A stretch of DNA of 8,337 nucleotides from Nitrospira sp. (GCA_005239945.1 SBAY01000261.1:1-8337), one strand, 5' to 3'; positions 1 through 6,449 are shown, counted from the stretch's first letter. The notes: generated by a model not told the origin, from the letters alone. Numbers and translations: made by a program.

Positions 1-103
1 CCGCCAGTTTACTTATAGCAGAGGCTTCTAAACTGGCAACAGGAAAATAAAGATGCCCAAATAAACCTGCGACGACTAAGACTGATTTCAAAACCTGTCT
101 CAT
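1..103 (-). CDS. N-terminal fragment of an exported protein of unknown function
   Basis: Only the first 34 codons lie in the window; the gene continues past position 1. The reading frame opens with ATG at 103-101 and gives MRQVLKSVLVVAGLFGHLYF, followed by a short small-residue stretch containing VAS and EASA. A basic start, a hydrophobic core at about residues 8-22 and Ala/Ser positions after it look like a Sec signal peptide, probably cut near residues 23-29. The start is well supported by a good Shine-Dalgarno AGGAG at 113-117, nine bases upstream. A possible promoter lies far upstream at 414-442 (minus), which would give a leader of about 300 nt. The mature part is not visible, so no function can be assigned. 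The gene is co-oriented with the TPR gene at 474-2300 and may follow it in the genome, but an intervening repeat and promoter suggest separate transcription. Confidence 0.7.
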   Translation of the reverse strand, partial: MRQVLKSVLVVAGLFGHLYFPVASLEASAISKLA

Positions 104-112
104 TTTTTTACT

Positions 113-117
113 CTCCT
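113..117 (-). promoter_or_regulatory. Shine-Dalgarno site of the exported-protein gene
   Basis: AGGAG on the minus strand, nine bases before the ATG at 103-101. It fixes the start of the truncated gene at the left edge. Confidence 0.7.
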
Positions 118-226
118 GATATTGTCAAGAAAATAAAGTCAATCATCTGGGAGCTATTCTCAATAACTCGGGGCCAACCGTGTTTTTAAATATCCTTTTG
201 TTTTCTCTAAATAGTTACGATATTTT

Positions 227-405
227 TCGACCTGTGAAATAGGTTTATCACAGAAGGTTCTTTTTACCGTTTTCCTGTGATTTATGTTGGAAATTGGAAA
301 TTAGGTCTTGATTCTTTCTCCAATTTCCAATTTCTAATTTCAACTCCATCTTTCAACCGCAATTTTCTACACTAAAGTGAACCGTTTTTCTATTTCACAG
401 GTCGA
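227..405. mobile_element. MITE-like inverted-repeat element, about 179 bp
   Basis: The ends are a perfect 16-bp inverted repeat: TCGACCTGTGAAATAG at 227-242 and CTATTTCACAGGTCGA at 390-405. The element is directly bordered by TATTTT on both sides (221-226 and 406-411). Read slightly differently, the longer direct repeat CGATATTTTT occurs at 218-227 and 403-412. Terminal inverted repeats plus a short flanking duplication and no coding content fit a non-autonomous miniature transposable element. Inside, the motif CTGTGA/TCACAG recurs at 232-237, 248-253, 275-280 and 395-400, and a second palindrome lies at 287-337. The flanking repeats are AT-rich and could match by chance, so the transposon reading is an inference; the inverted repeat itself is seen directly. 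No transposase is nearby. Confidence 0.5.
287..337. repeat. Inner palindrome built from GAAATT units
   Basis: TTGGAAATTGGAAATT at 287-302 faces AATTTCCAATTTCTAA at 322-337. This is a 16-bp stem with one mismatch (a G-U pair in plus-strand RNA) around a 19-nt loop. Each arm is made of repeated GAAATT-like units. It sits inside the inverted-repeat element at 227-405 and is similar in style to the palindromes between speB and hisF and near the right edge. Confidence 0.65.
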
Positions 406-413
406 TATTTTTT

Positions 414-442
414 ATATTACACTAATCTTACCTTTTTGTCAA
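414..442 (-). promoter_or_regulatory. Possible leftward sigma70-type promoter
   Basis: On the minus strand, TTGACA (442-437) is followed after 17 bp by TAATAT (419-414). The -35 is a perfect match and the -10 matches four of six positions. Transcription would begin near 407, just outside the inverted-repeat element, and run through it towards the exported-protein gene at 103. The region is AT-rich, so a chance match is possible. Confidence 0.4.
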
Positions 443-473
443 CTAAAAAAAGATATTTTTTTAAAAAAACATT

Positions 474-2300
474 TTACATTTTAGGCTCATTTCCCGAATT
501 CTGCTTTATCTTCTCCAGATATTCTTTCATCATAGGATTATCAATCACATTAGTCATCTTTTGCCATTGCGATACCAGTTCATTCAGCCGTCCTTGCTTT
601 TTATATATTCTAATTAATCCTTCATAAGCAGAATTACAGGTCTTATCTAACTCAATTATCCGCTTATATGAGTTAACCGCCTCATTTTCTTTGCCCAGGT
701 TTTCATAGCAGATGGCTATATTCAAATACGGCTCCTTTTTGTCTTTATTCGATTCTACAGCCTTTTCCAGGAAAACTAAAGCAGTGTTATAGTCTTTTTT
801 ATCCTGGTATATTTTAGCCACCTCACCAAGAAGTGATTCTGAGTGGCGGTAGTCTTCTAAAAATTCTTTTAGGTCAGCAAGAAGCAATCCTTCTTCCTTA
901 TCACGCAGTTCTATTAGAAGCACCAGGCTTTCTTCTAAAATTTTCTGTGGTTCTTCTAATTCCTTGGCCGCTGCAGATAATTCTGCCAGTTCGGTAAAAT
1001 TTATATTCCCCTCACCAATCCCTTTGAACCTTACCAATAAGCTGCCCTTTATCTCCTTTATTTGCTTCAATGCCTTCTCAATGGCAATCTTGGTATAATA
1101 CAAAGCATCATTATTATCTTTGTCATTTTTATAAGATATGGCTAATTTATAATATGGCAAAGGGACAGATGCCTTCAGTTCACAAGCTTTATTAAAATAG
1201 GTAGTGGCAGTTGCCTTATCTTTTTCTTCAGATAACAGCCCCAATTTTATATATGCATACGGTTCGTCATCTTTTATATCAATCATTTTTTTATAGGTTA
1301 TTTCTGCCTGAGTGATTGAGCCTTTTTCTTCGTATAGCCGACCAAGCTCCTTTAGTATAATCAAGCTATCTTTATTTTTGTCCATCGCCTCTTTAAATAC
1401 AACTACTGCTGAATCTATATCTTTTTGTTTTTCATAAGTCTCTACTATTCCTCTATAAGCATCTAAGTCCCCTTCTTTTAGTTTGAGTATATCTCTGTAA
1501 GTAGTTCTTGCTTCTTCGTATTTTTTCTCTAAAGTATAAAACTTTGCAATCTTAAAGAGAATACTGGTATCATTTGGGTAGTATTTGACTAATTCTTCAT
1601 AAGTTTCCCTTGCTTCTTTATATTTAAAGCCTGACGATTGTATCTCTGCCATGCACTCATATATCCGTCTTTCTTGAGGGTATTGTGTTTTTAATTTTCT
1701 ATATAATTCCATAGCATTATGTGCCTGGCGGTTTATCCTATACAAAACTCCCAAATTTAAGGCTATCTCTAAGTCATCAGGATAATATTGATGTAACTTT
1801 TGGAATATATCAAGCATCTTCTTATGGTCTTTTTCTTGTTGATAGCATTCTACTAATATTAATAATAGCTCTTTAGAATCAGGTTTAATTTTTAATCCTT
1901 TTTGGGCTATTTCTTCAGCTTTATTATACTCTTTTAATTTAACTAAAACCAGAGCCAGGTTCTGATATATCTCAAATAGAGGGTAGTAATTGAGGGCGGA
2001 GAAGAAATACTTTTTTGACTGGGGCAGGTTGTTTTTTTTATAAAATTGAGCAGCTAATTGAAAATAACAGGCAGAAAGAGCCTTCTTCAACTGTTCATTA
2101 TCCGGGTCTGATTGATAGACTTGCTCAAAGTAAGATATAGCTTCTTTGTAATTCTGCATTTGATAGTAAGAAAACCCCTGCTGAAGTAAATAAGAGGTGT
2201 AAAAGTCTTCAGTGTGAGTCTGAATATCTTGCTCTTGCTGAGCCAAACATAGACCTATTGAGGCTAATAAGATTAATACTACCCATATTATCTTTTTCAT
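474..2300 (-). CDS. Exported TPR-repeat protein, about 608 aa
   Basis: This is a protein made almost entirely of tetratricopeptide repeats, which usually form a superhelical scaffold for protein-protein contacts. I prefer the ATG at 2300-2298 over the ATG pair at 2321-2316. It gives a clean signal peptide (MKKIIWVVLILLASIGLCLA, cleavage before QQ by the Ala at -1), it has a weak GGGA seven bases upstream, and a candidate -10 lies too close to the earlier ATG. The lipobox is poor because Leu precedes the Cys, so a soluble periplasmic or secreted protein is more likely than a lipoprotein. About eleven 34-residue repeats run from roughly residues 37 to 410, many showing the Y/A...A...P(D/N) pattern. 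A Glu/Lys-rich helical linker follows at about 410-485, then about three more repeats to 580. No enzymatic domain is visible. The binding partner cannot be inferred from the neighbours. Export and TPR content are clear; the role is unknown. Confidence 0.9.
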   Translation of the reverse strand: MKKIIWVVLILLASIGLCLAQQEQDIQTHTEDFYTSYLLQQGFSYYQMQNYKEAISYFEQVYQSDPDNEQLKKALSACYFQLAAQFYKKNNLPQSKKYFFSALNYYPLFEIYQNLALVLVKLKEYNKAEEIAQKGLKIKPDSKELLLILVECYQQEKDHKKMLDIFQKLHQYYPDDLEIALNLGVLYRINRQAHNAMELYRKLKTQYPQERRIYECMAEIQSSGFKYKEARETYEELVKYYPNDTSILFKIAKFYTLEKKYEEARTTYRDILKLKEGDLDAYRGIVETYEKQKDIDSAVVVFKEAMDKNKDSLIILKELGRLYEEKGSITQAEITYKKMIDIKDDEPYAYIKLGLLSEEKDKATATTYFNKACELKASVPLPYYKLAISYKNDKDNNDALYYTKIAIEKALKQIKEIKGSLLVRFKGIGEGNINFTELAELSAAAKELEEPQKILEESLVLLIELRDKEEGLLLADLKEFLEDYRHSESLLGEVAKIYQDKKDYNTALVFLEKAVESNKDKKEPYLNIAICYENLGKENEAVNSYKRIIELDKTCNSAYEGLIRIYKKQGRLNELVSQWQKMTNVIDNPMMKEYLEKIKQNSGNEPKM

Positions 2301-2329
2301 AGTTATATCCCATTGCATCATAAATTATG

Positions 2330-2350
2330 ATTATACTTAATCCCATTATA
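2330..2350 (-). promoter_or_regulatory. Candidate -10 elements of the TPR gene
   Basis: Two perfect TATAAT hexamers lie on the minus strand at 2335-2330 and 2350-2345. The nearer one would start transcription around 2323, leaving a leader of about 20 nt before the preferred ATG at 2300. No good -35 is found at standard spacing for either, so this is a weak call. Confidence 0.3.
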
Positions 2351-2374
2351 ACAAGAAAACATCAATAAGTGCTA

Positions 2375-2400
2375 CTATCAGAGTCAGAATATACTGATAG
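2375..2400. repeat. Small inverted repeat between divergent genes
   Basis: CTATCAG at 2375-2381 and CTGATAG at 2394-2400 are perfect inverted repeats separated by 12 bp. They lie upstream of the TPR gene and could be an operator, but seven base pairs in AT-rich DNA are weak evidence. Confidence 0.25.
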
Positions 2401-2518
2401 AAATTTACTTTTGGGATATTTTGGGTATTTGCTCATTCGGAGGAATATCTTACCACAAAATTTATCCTATGTCAATAAAAATGTTTGCCCCTGTGTAATA
2501 CATTACAAAAAATTTTGG

Positions 2519-2548
2519 TTGACAAATCGATTTAGGATAAGGTATAAT
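2519..2548 (+). promoter_or_regulatory. Near-consensus sigma70 promoter of speB
   Basis: TTGACA at 2519-2524 and TATAAT at 2543-2548 are both perfect hexamers with an 18-bp spacer. Transcription should start near 2555, giving a leader of about 57 nt before the speB ATG at 2612. The strength of the match suggests steady expression of speB and perhaps of hisF downstream. Confidence 0.75.
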
Positions 2549-2611
2549 ATCAACCAGTTAATGCTTTTAATTTAGAGTGGTATTCTATAATCGAGGCTAT
2601 GAAATATCTCC

Positions 2612-3499
2612 ATGAATAAAGAATTTTTCTTGCCATCCAATTTTGGAAGTCTACCAGTCGAAAACTCGGAATTTGAGGCATCGAAGGTAATTGTCATTCC
2701 GGTGCCTTATGATTCTACTACCTCATTTAAAGCCGGAACCCGTGAAGGTCCGCAAGCAATAATCTCTGCCTCCCGAAATTTTGAATTATACGATATCGAA
2801 CTGGGAAAAGAGATTTATAAGGAAGTCAGTATTCATACACTTGGTGAGCTTGAGCCGGTTCTGTCTGGTCCTGAGGCAATGGTTGAACGGGTTTATGAGG
2901 TAGGTCGAGAATTGATTCGATTGGGTAAATTCCCGGTTATGTTAGGTGGAGAACATTCCTTAAGTTCAGGAATGGTGCGTGCCTTAAAAGAAAAATATCC
3001 GAGGCTGACGGTCTTGCAGTTAGATGCCCATGCAGATTTACGAGATGAGTACCTGGGCAGTAAATATAACCATGCCGCTGTTATGCGGCGGATATATGAG
3101 TTATGTCCAATTACCCAGGTAGGAATTCGCAGTATGAGTCAGGAGGAAGCGGAGTTTATTAAAGAGAACAACTTGAAACCATTTTATGCCCGCCAAATAA
3201 TTAATCAGCAAGCCTGGATGGATGAAGTAGTTTCTAATTTAGGGGACGAAATCTATGTTACTATAGATTTAGATGTGTTAGACCCCTCGATTATGCCGGC
3301 TGTGGGCACTCCGGAAGCTGGTGGATTGGGTTGGTATCCATTGCTTGAGCTTTTATCTAAAGTAAGTGCGCAAAAAAGAATAGTTGGTTTCGATGTTGTT
3401 GAATTAACCCCGAGTGATGCCCATTGTGCGGCTTCATGCTTAGCCGCATCGTTGGTTTATAAATTAATTGGGTATGTTGGAGGAAAAATTAAAAGTTAA
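2612..3499 (+). CDS. speB: Agmatinase-type ureohydrolase (SpeB family)
   Basis: This is a cytoplasmic binuclear manganese enzyme of the arginase/agmatinase fold. The likely reaction is agmatine plus water to putrescine plus urea. The metal-binding set is complete: His115 in GGEHS, Asp138/His140/Asp142 in LDAHADLR, and Asp219/Asp221 in TIDLDVLDP. GTPEAGG (about 232-238) and DVVELTP (about 261-267) also match the family. At 295 residues the length is normal. The start is the first in-frame ATG after a stop. Its Shine-Dalgarno is poor (GAGG at 2593-2596, 15 bases away), and a six-codon ATG frame from 2599 overlaps the start. The final residues KIKS and the stop codon come from the heptamer repeat that follows. 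Neither arginine decarboxylase nor spermidine synthase is beside it, so the exact guanidino substrate (agmatine or a related compound) is inferred from family similarity. Confidence 0.88.
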   Translation: MNKEFFLPSNFGSLPVENSEFEASKVIVIPVPYDSTTSFKAGTREGPQAIISASRNFELYDIELGKEIYKEVSIHTLGELEPVLSGPEAMVERVYEVGRELIRLGKFPVMLGGEHSLSSGMVRALKEKYPRLTVLQLDAHADLRDEYLGSKYNHAAVMRRIYELCPITQVGIRSMSQEEAEFIKENNLKPFYARQIINQQAWMDEVVSNLGDEIYVTIDLDVLDPSIMPAVGTPEAGGLGWYPLLELLSKVSAQKRIVGFDVVELTPSDAHCAASCLAASLVYKLIGYVGGKIKS

Positions 3500-3584
3500 A
3501 AGTTAAAAGTTAAGGAAATCAAGGTAAAAGTTATCTTTAATTTCCTTAATTTTTAACTTTTAATTTTTAACTTTTAATTTTTAA
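3489..3584. repeat. Long heptamer-based palindrome between speB and hisF
   Basis: The left arm is three copies of TTAAAAG (3489-3509) followed by TTAAGGAAAT (3510-3519). The right arm is ATTTCCTTAA (3540-3549) followed by five heptamers alternating TTTTTAA and CTTTTAA (3550-3584). The core ten bases pair perfectly around a 20-nt loop, and the heptamers extend the stem with occasional G-U pairs or mismatches. The repeat begins inside speB and supplies its TAA stop at 3497-3499. It ends just before the hisF ribosome site. It could weaken or terminate read-through from speB into hisF, but there is no GC-rich stem typical of a strong terminator. Confidence 0.85.
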
Positions 3585-3586
3585 TT

Positions 3587-3592
3587 AAGGTG
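3587..3592 (+). promoter_or_regulatory. Shine-Dalgarno site of hisF
   Basis: AAGGTG lies five bases before the ATG at 3598 and directly abuts the palindrome. A long hairpin in the mRNA would end right at this site, so folding could influence hisF translation. Confidence 0.6.
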
Positions 3593-3597
3593 AAATC

Positions 3598-4413
3598 ATG
3601 TTAGCCAAAAGAATCATTCCCTGTCTTGATGTAGATAAAGGCAGGGTAGTCAAAGGTGTAAATTTCGTTAATATTCGTGATGCTGGGGACCCGGTAGAGG
3701 CGGCTTGTTTCTATGACCAGGAAGGTGCGGATGAATTGGTTTTTTTAGATATTACTGCCTCTCACGAAGACCGCCAGATTATGCTTGATGTGGTCAAAAG
3801 AACCGCAGAGGCTGTCTTTATGCCCTTAACCGTTGGTGGAGGGATAAGGACTTTAGAGGATATCGAGCAATTACTTCGGGCTGGAGCAGATAGAATTTCT
3901 ATCAATACCGCCGCCGTAAATAGACCTGCCTTTGTCAAGGAGGCGGCACAACGATTTGGCAGCCAGTGTATTGTCGTGGCTATCGATGCCAAAAAACATT
4001 ACATAAAAGCAGGTTTTAGAACCGAAGGAGTAGGTGACCTTATTATTGGCTATCAGGCACAGGAATTCTGGAAGGTGTATATTCATGGTGGACGCACTCC
4101 CACAGACCTTGATGCCCTTCAATGGGCAAAAAAGGTAGAAGAATTAGGTGCCGGGGAAATTCTATTGACCAGTATGGACCGCGACGGCACTAAAGATGGC
4201 TATGACCTTGAGTTGACCAAATTTATGTCAGATTCAATTAATATCCCCATTATTGCCTCAGGTGGGGCAGGTAAATTAGAGCATTTCTTCGAGGTATTAA
4301 CCTTAGGTGGGGCAGATGCGGCATTAGCCGCCTCTCTTTTCCATTATCGTGAACTATCCATCCCTCAATTAAAACAATATCTACACGCTAAAGGAATTAC
4401 GGTAAGAATTTAG
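3598..4413 (+). CDS. hisF: Imidazole glycerol phosphate synthase cyclase subunit HisF
   Basis: HisF is the (beta-alpha)8-barrel subunit that, with ammonia from the HisH glutaminase, converts PRFAR to imidazole glycerol phosphate and AICAR. That step links histidine and purine synthesis in the cytoplasm. The catalytic aspartates are present at their usual positions: Asp11 in PCLDVDKG and Asp130 in VVAIDAK. The phosphate-binding signatures TVGGGIRT (78-85) and ASGGAGK (220-226) are intact, as are GAGEILLTSMDRDGT (184-198) and GADAALAASLFH. The protein is 271 residues, longer than the usual 250-258. An extra segment of about 18-20 residues follows Asp130, around 136-157 (AGFRTEGVGDLIIGYQAQEF), before the normal VYIHGGRTPT. 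The frame stays open through the segment and the protein looks functional. No other his gene is in the window, so histidine genes are scattered in this genome. Start choice is firm because of the AAGGTG site. Confidence 0.96.
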   Translation: MLAKRIIPCLDVDKGRVVKGVNFVNIRDAGDPVEAACFYDQEGADELVFLDITASHEDRQIMLDVVKRTAEAVFMPLTVGGGIRTLEDIEQLLRAGADRISINTAAVNRPAFVKEAAQRFGSQCIVVAIDAKKHYIKAGFRTEGVGDLIIGYQAQEFWKVYIHGGRTPTDLDALQWAKKVEELGAGEILLTSMDRDGTKDGYDLELTKFMSDSINIPIIASGGAGKLEHFFEVLTLGGADAALAASLFHYRELSIPQLKQYLHAKGITVRI

Positions 4414-4420
4414 ATAATCG

Positions 4421-4483
4421 TTTGAGGAGAAAAACCCATGTGTTTTGAAACCACTTTCAAAAGGTTTTTCCCCTCCTCTCAAA
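4421..4483. terminator. Imperfect hairpin between convergent hisF and uvrC
   Basis: The inner stem is TTTTGAAA (4443-4450) with TTTCAAAA (4455-4462) and a CCAC loop. It stacks on AAAAACC (4430-4436) with GGTTTTT (4463-4469), leaving a six-base bulge. The base is extended by TTTGAGGAG (4421-4429) against CTCCTCTCAAA (4473-4483) with small bulges. Lying between two convergent genes, it could act as a shared terminator. Neither side has a clear U tract directly after the whole stem, so the terminator role is inferred; the inverted repeat is seen. Confidence 0.5.
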
Positions 4484-4506
4484 TCCCTTTGAACCATGGT
4501 TAAAAG

Positions 4507-6153
4507 TTAGGGAATTCCTGTTCCCTTTCTTTTAATTTTCCGATGGTAGAAGATGGCAAAGCGATGGGCTTCATCACGAATTTCTTGCAGAAGATGTAAT
4601 ACAGGAAAATCATGTTCCGGAGTAAAACAGGAATGCAAGGTAAATATCCTATCATTTTCTCCTGTAGCCTGGGGTTTAACCATACTTATCAACGGTATAT
4701 CTTGTATTCCTAAAGAATGCAAGACATTCCAGGCGGCATTTAATTGAGCCTTACCACCATCAACTATGATTAAATCCGGCAGTGGTTTTTTTTCGCTTAG
4801 TAATCGGCTATACCTTCGGTTAACCACCTCTTTTAACATCCCTACATCATTAGGTAAGGCAGGTCCTTTGATTTTAAATCGTCGATAGTCACTCTTTTTA
4901 GGTTTCCCCTCCTCAAAAACCACTAAAGAACCAACAGCATCTTTACCAGATAGACAGGATATGTCAAATGCCTCAATTCGGGTTGGTATTAACGGTAGTT
5001 TGAGATAATTTTGCATTAAAGCAAGTATTTCTGTCTTTTCTTGAGCTTTTTGAGTAGAAAGGCTTAAGTTTGCATTTTTTGAGGCTAAATCAATCAAGTG
5101 TTTTTTCTCACCCCGCTTTGGAACACAGATTTTAATCCTTGCTCCACCTTTTTCTTCTAACCACTGCTTAATTACTCCTTGTTCAGCCATTGTGCACGGT
5201 AAAATTAGTTCCTGGGGAAGAGATGTTTTTTGAGCATAATATTGTTTTACAAAGGCAGTTATGCATTCATTTAAGGATTCTTTTAACCCTGTTTTCAGAA
5301 AATGATGTTCCTCACCAATCAATCTTCCATCCCTGATTAAAAAAACGACCACACAAGATTGAGAGTGCTGATTTGTTTCGCTTATACCAAAGATATCCTG
5401 ATCTACTTTGGATAAAGAGACAACCCGTTGTTTGGTCATTATATTTTGTAGTGCTTGAATCTGGTCACGAATCATAGCCGCTTTTTCAAATCTTAAAACC
5501 TGGGCATTCTGTTTCATTTTTAATTCCAATTCCATGATTAATTCCTTTACTTTACCGTTTAAGAACAGACAGATTTCATCCACTATCTTTTGATATTCCT
5601 CCTTGCTTATATTTCCTGTACAAGGAGCGAGACATCTTTTGATATGATAATTAAGGCAGGCTCTCGTAGGTTTTTGACTACCGGTAAGTTTATACTTACA
5701 ACTCCGGATTTGAAAGATTTCCTTGATTAATTTTAATGTTTTATGCAAATCACCACTGTGGGCATAAGGGCCAAAATACCTTGCCCCATCATCGATAATC
5801 CTTCTTGTCGTCAAAATCCTGGGGAAGTCTTCCTGAGTAGTAATTTTAACGAAGGGATAGGTTTTGTCATCCCGAAGATTAATATTATATCTGGGTTTAT
5901 GGGCTTTAATTAAATTGTTCTCTAATATCAGTGCCTCTACCTCAGAATTAGTAACAATATAATCAAAATCAGCAATTTTAGAAATAAGCATCAGATTTTT
6001 TGGCAAAGCAGGCCTGTTTTGAAAATATGATTTTATTCGCTGAGACAGTGAAACGGCTTTACCAATATAGATTATCCTACCAGCGGTATCTTTAAATAGA
6101 TATACCCCGGGTTCTTTAGGCAAATTGCTAAGTTTAGATTTTAATGTCATCAT
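4507..6153 (-). CDS. uvrC: UvrC excinuclease subunit lacking the C-terminal HhH domain
   Basis: UvrC joins the UvrB-DNA complex at lesions and makes both incisions in nucleotide excision repair. Counting from the ATG at 6153, the order is: GIY-YIG nuclease (GVYLF at 16-20, IIYIGKA at 27-33 with Tyr29, Arg39, EVEALILE and YNINLRDDK); four cysteines C152, C166, C174 and C178 in the spacing of the UvrC iron-sulfur site; the UvrB-interacting UVR motif (about 200-237); and the RNase H-like nuclease with Asp397 (FDIS), Asp465 (VDGG) and His530 (DEAHRF). The usual ISH after FD is ISC here. The protein stops 18 residues after this His (YHRKIKRKGTGIP), at about 548 residues instead of roughly 590-620. 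The tandem helix-hairpin-helix domain is absent, and none is visible in the other frames past the stop. The earlier GTG at 6180 would overlap a -10 box, so the ATG at 6153 (or 6150) is preferred. Confidence 0.93.
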   Translation of the reverse strand: MMTLKSKLSNLPKEPGVYLFKDTAGRIIYIGKAVSLSQRIKSYFQNRPALPKNLMLISKIADFDYIVTNSEVEALILENNLIKAHKPRYNINLRDDKTYPFVKITTQEDFPRILTTRRIIDDGARYFGPYAHSGDLHKTLKLIKEIFQIRSCKYKLTGSQKPTRACLNYHIKRCLAPCTGNISKEEYQKIVDEICLFLNGKVKELIMELELKMKQNAQVLRFEKAAMIRDQIQALQNIMTKQRVVSLSKVDQDIFGISETNQHSQSCVVVFLIRDGRLIGEEHHFLKTGLKESLNECITAFVKQYYAQKTSLPQELILPCTMAEQGVIKQWLEEKGGARIKICVPKRGEKKHLIDLASKNANLSLSTQKAQEKTEILALMQNYLKLPLIPTRIEAFDISCLSGKDAVGSLVVFEEGKPKKSDYRRFKIKGPALPNDVGMLKEVVNRRYSRLLSEKKPLPDLIIVDGGKAQLNAAWNVLHSLGIQDIPLISMVKPQATGENDRIFTLHSCFTPEHDFPVLHLLQEIRDEAHRFAIFYHRKIKRKGTGIP

Positions 6154-6170
6154 TTTTTTAACCACTAAAA

Positions 6171-6199
6171 ATAATATCACAAAACAGGATAAAAAGCAA
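6171..6199 (-). promoter_or_regulatory. Candidate uvrC promoter, very short leader
   Basis: On the minus strand TTGCTT (6199-6194) is followed after exactly 17 bp by TATTAT (6176-6171). Transcription would start near 6164, about 11 nt before the uvrC ATG at 6153, with only a weak ribosome site (GGT). The GTG start at 6180-6178 lies upstream of the transcription start and so cannot be used from this promoter. Confidence 0.5.
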
Positions 6200-6235
6200 G
6201 GAAATTAGATAGTATCTGAGAATAACTAAATTCAC

Positions 6236-6320
6236 CACAGAGGTCGCAGAGAATCCGCAGAGGATACAGAGAAAAATAAAGAAAAATCTCAATCTCTGCG
6301 AACTCTGCGAGACCTCTGTG
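6236..6320. repeat. CACAGAGG / CCTCTGTG palindromic repeat
   Basis: CACAGAGGTCGCAGAG at 6236-6251 pairs with CTCTGCGAGACCTCTGTG at 6303-6320, leaving a two-base bulge. Inside, a second CGCAGAG (6256-6262) faces CTCTGCG (6294-6300), so the arms are themselves made of repeated CGCAGAG-like units; the loop is A-rich. Similar CACAGAGG...CTCTGCG palindromes are, from memory, common between genes in many environmental bacteria. It lies between the divergent uvrC and ispG promoters and outside both. An apparent minus-strand reading frame across it (6158-6388) is a by-product of the repeat. Confidence 0.85.
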
Positions 6321-6395
6321 CACTCTGCGTTAAAAAATCTATCTATGTTTACCCCACTGATAACTGAACGGTTACCCTGATTTTTCACAATTTAA

Positions 6396-6424
6396 TTGAC
6401 ATTTAGCCTTTTATCAGATATACT
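6396..6424 (+). promoter_or_regulatory. Sigma70 promoter of the ispG operon
   Basis: TTGACA at 6396-6401 and TATACT at 6419-6424 are separated by 17 bp, the ideal spacing. The start of transcription should be near 6431, 19 nt before the ispG ATG, with AAGGA at 6431-6435 at the very 5' end. The TTG of the -35 box is also an in-frame alternative start codon for ispG; the promoter shows it is not the real start. Confidence 0.75.
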
Positions 6425-6449
6425 AAAAGCAAGGATTGGAATAAAGACC

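Larger units (their letters stand above)
104..473. other. Gene-free stretch of 370 bp with repeat element and leader
   Basis: No convincing coding sequence is present. Reading leftwards on the minus strand, the stretch holds the AT-rich 3' flank of the TPR gene, a promoter candidate (414-442), the inverted-repeat element (227-405), and about 120 bp of leader before the exported-protein start at 103. In that leader, 151-169 can form a small stem: GAGTTATT pairs with AATAGCTC across a three-base loop with one G-U pair in the minus-strand RNA. I compared it by eye with common riboswitch cores and saw no match. Confidence 0.6.

Noticed and set aside
104..230. Possible riboswitch in the leader of the left-edge gene
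   Set aside because: Only one small 8-bp stem (151-169) is visible, and no conserved core of a known class such as cyclic-di-GMP, cobalamin or SAM could be recognised.
436..627. Plus-strand open frame of 63 codons opposite the TPR gene end
   Set aside because: Mostly antisense to the TPR coding region, begins in an A/T-rich run and has no ribosome site.
2291..2300. Lipoprotein reading of the TPR protein
   Set aside because: The signal peptide contains a Cys, but the residue before it is Leu, which does not fit a lipobox; normal signal peptidase cleavage after CLA is more likely.
2369..2575. Plus-strand open frame of 68 codons before speB
   Set aside because: No ribosome site, no recognisable protein features, and it contains the near-consensus speB promoter.
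3762..4122. Two minus-strand open frames inside hisF
   Set aside because: They lie wholly opposite a well-conserved HisF coding region and show no features of their own.
6158..6388. Minus-strand open frame of 76 codons between uvrC and ispG
   Set aside because: It runs straight through the CACAGAGG palindrome and the uvrC promoter region, has no ribosome site and encodes low-complexity hydrophobic sequence typical of repeat-derived frames.
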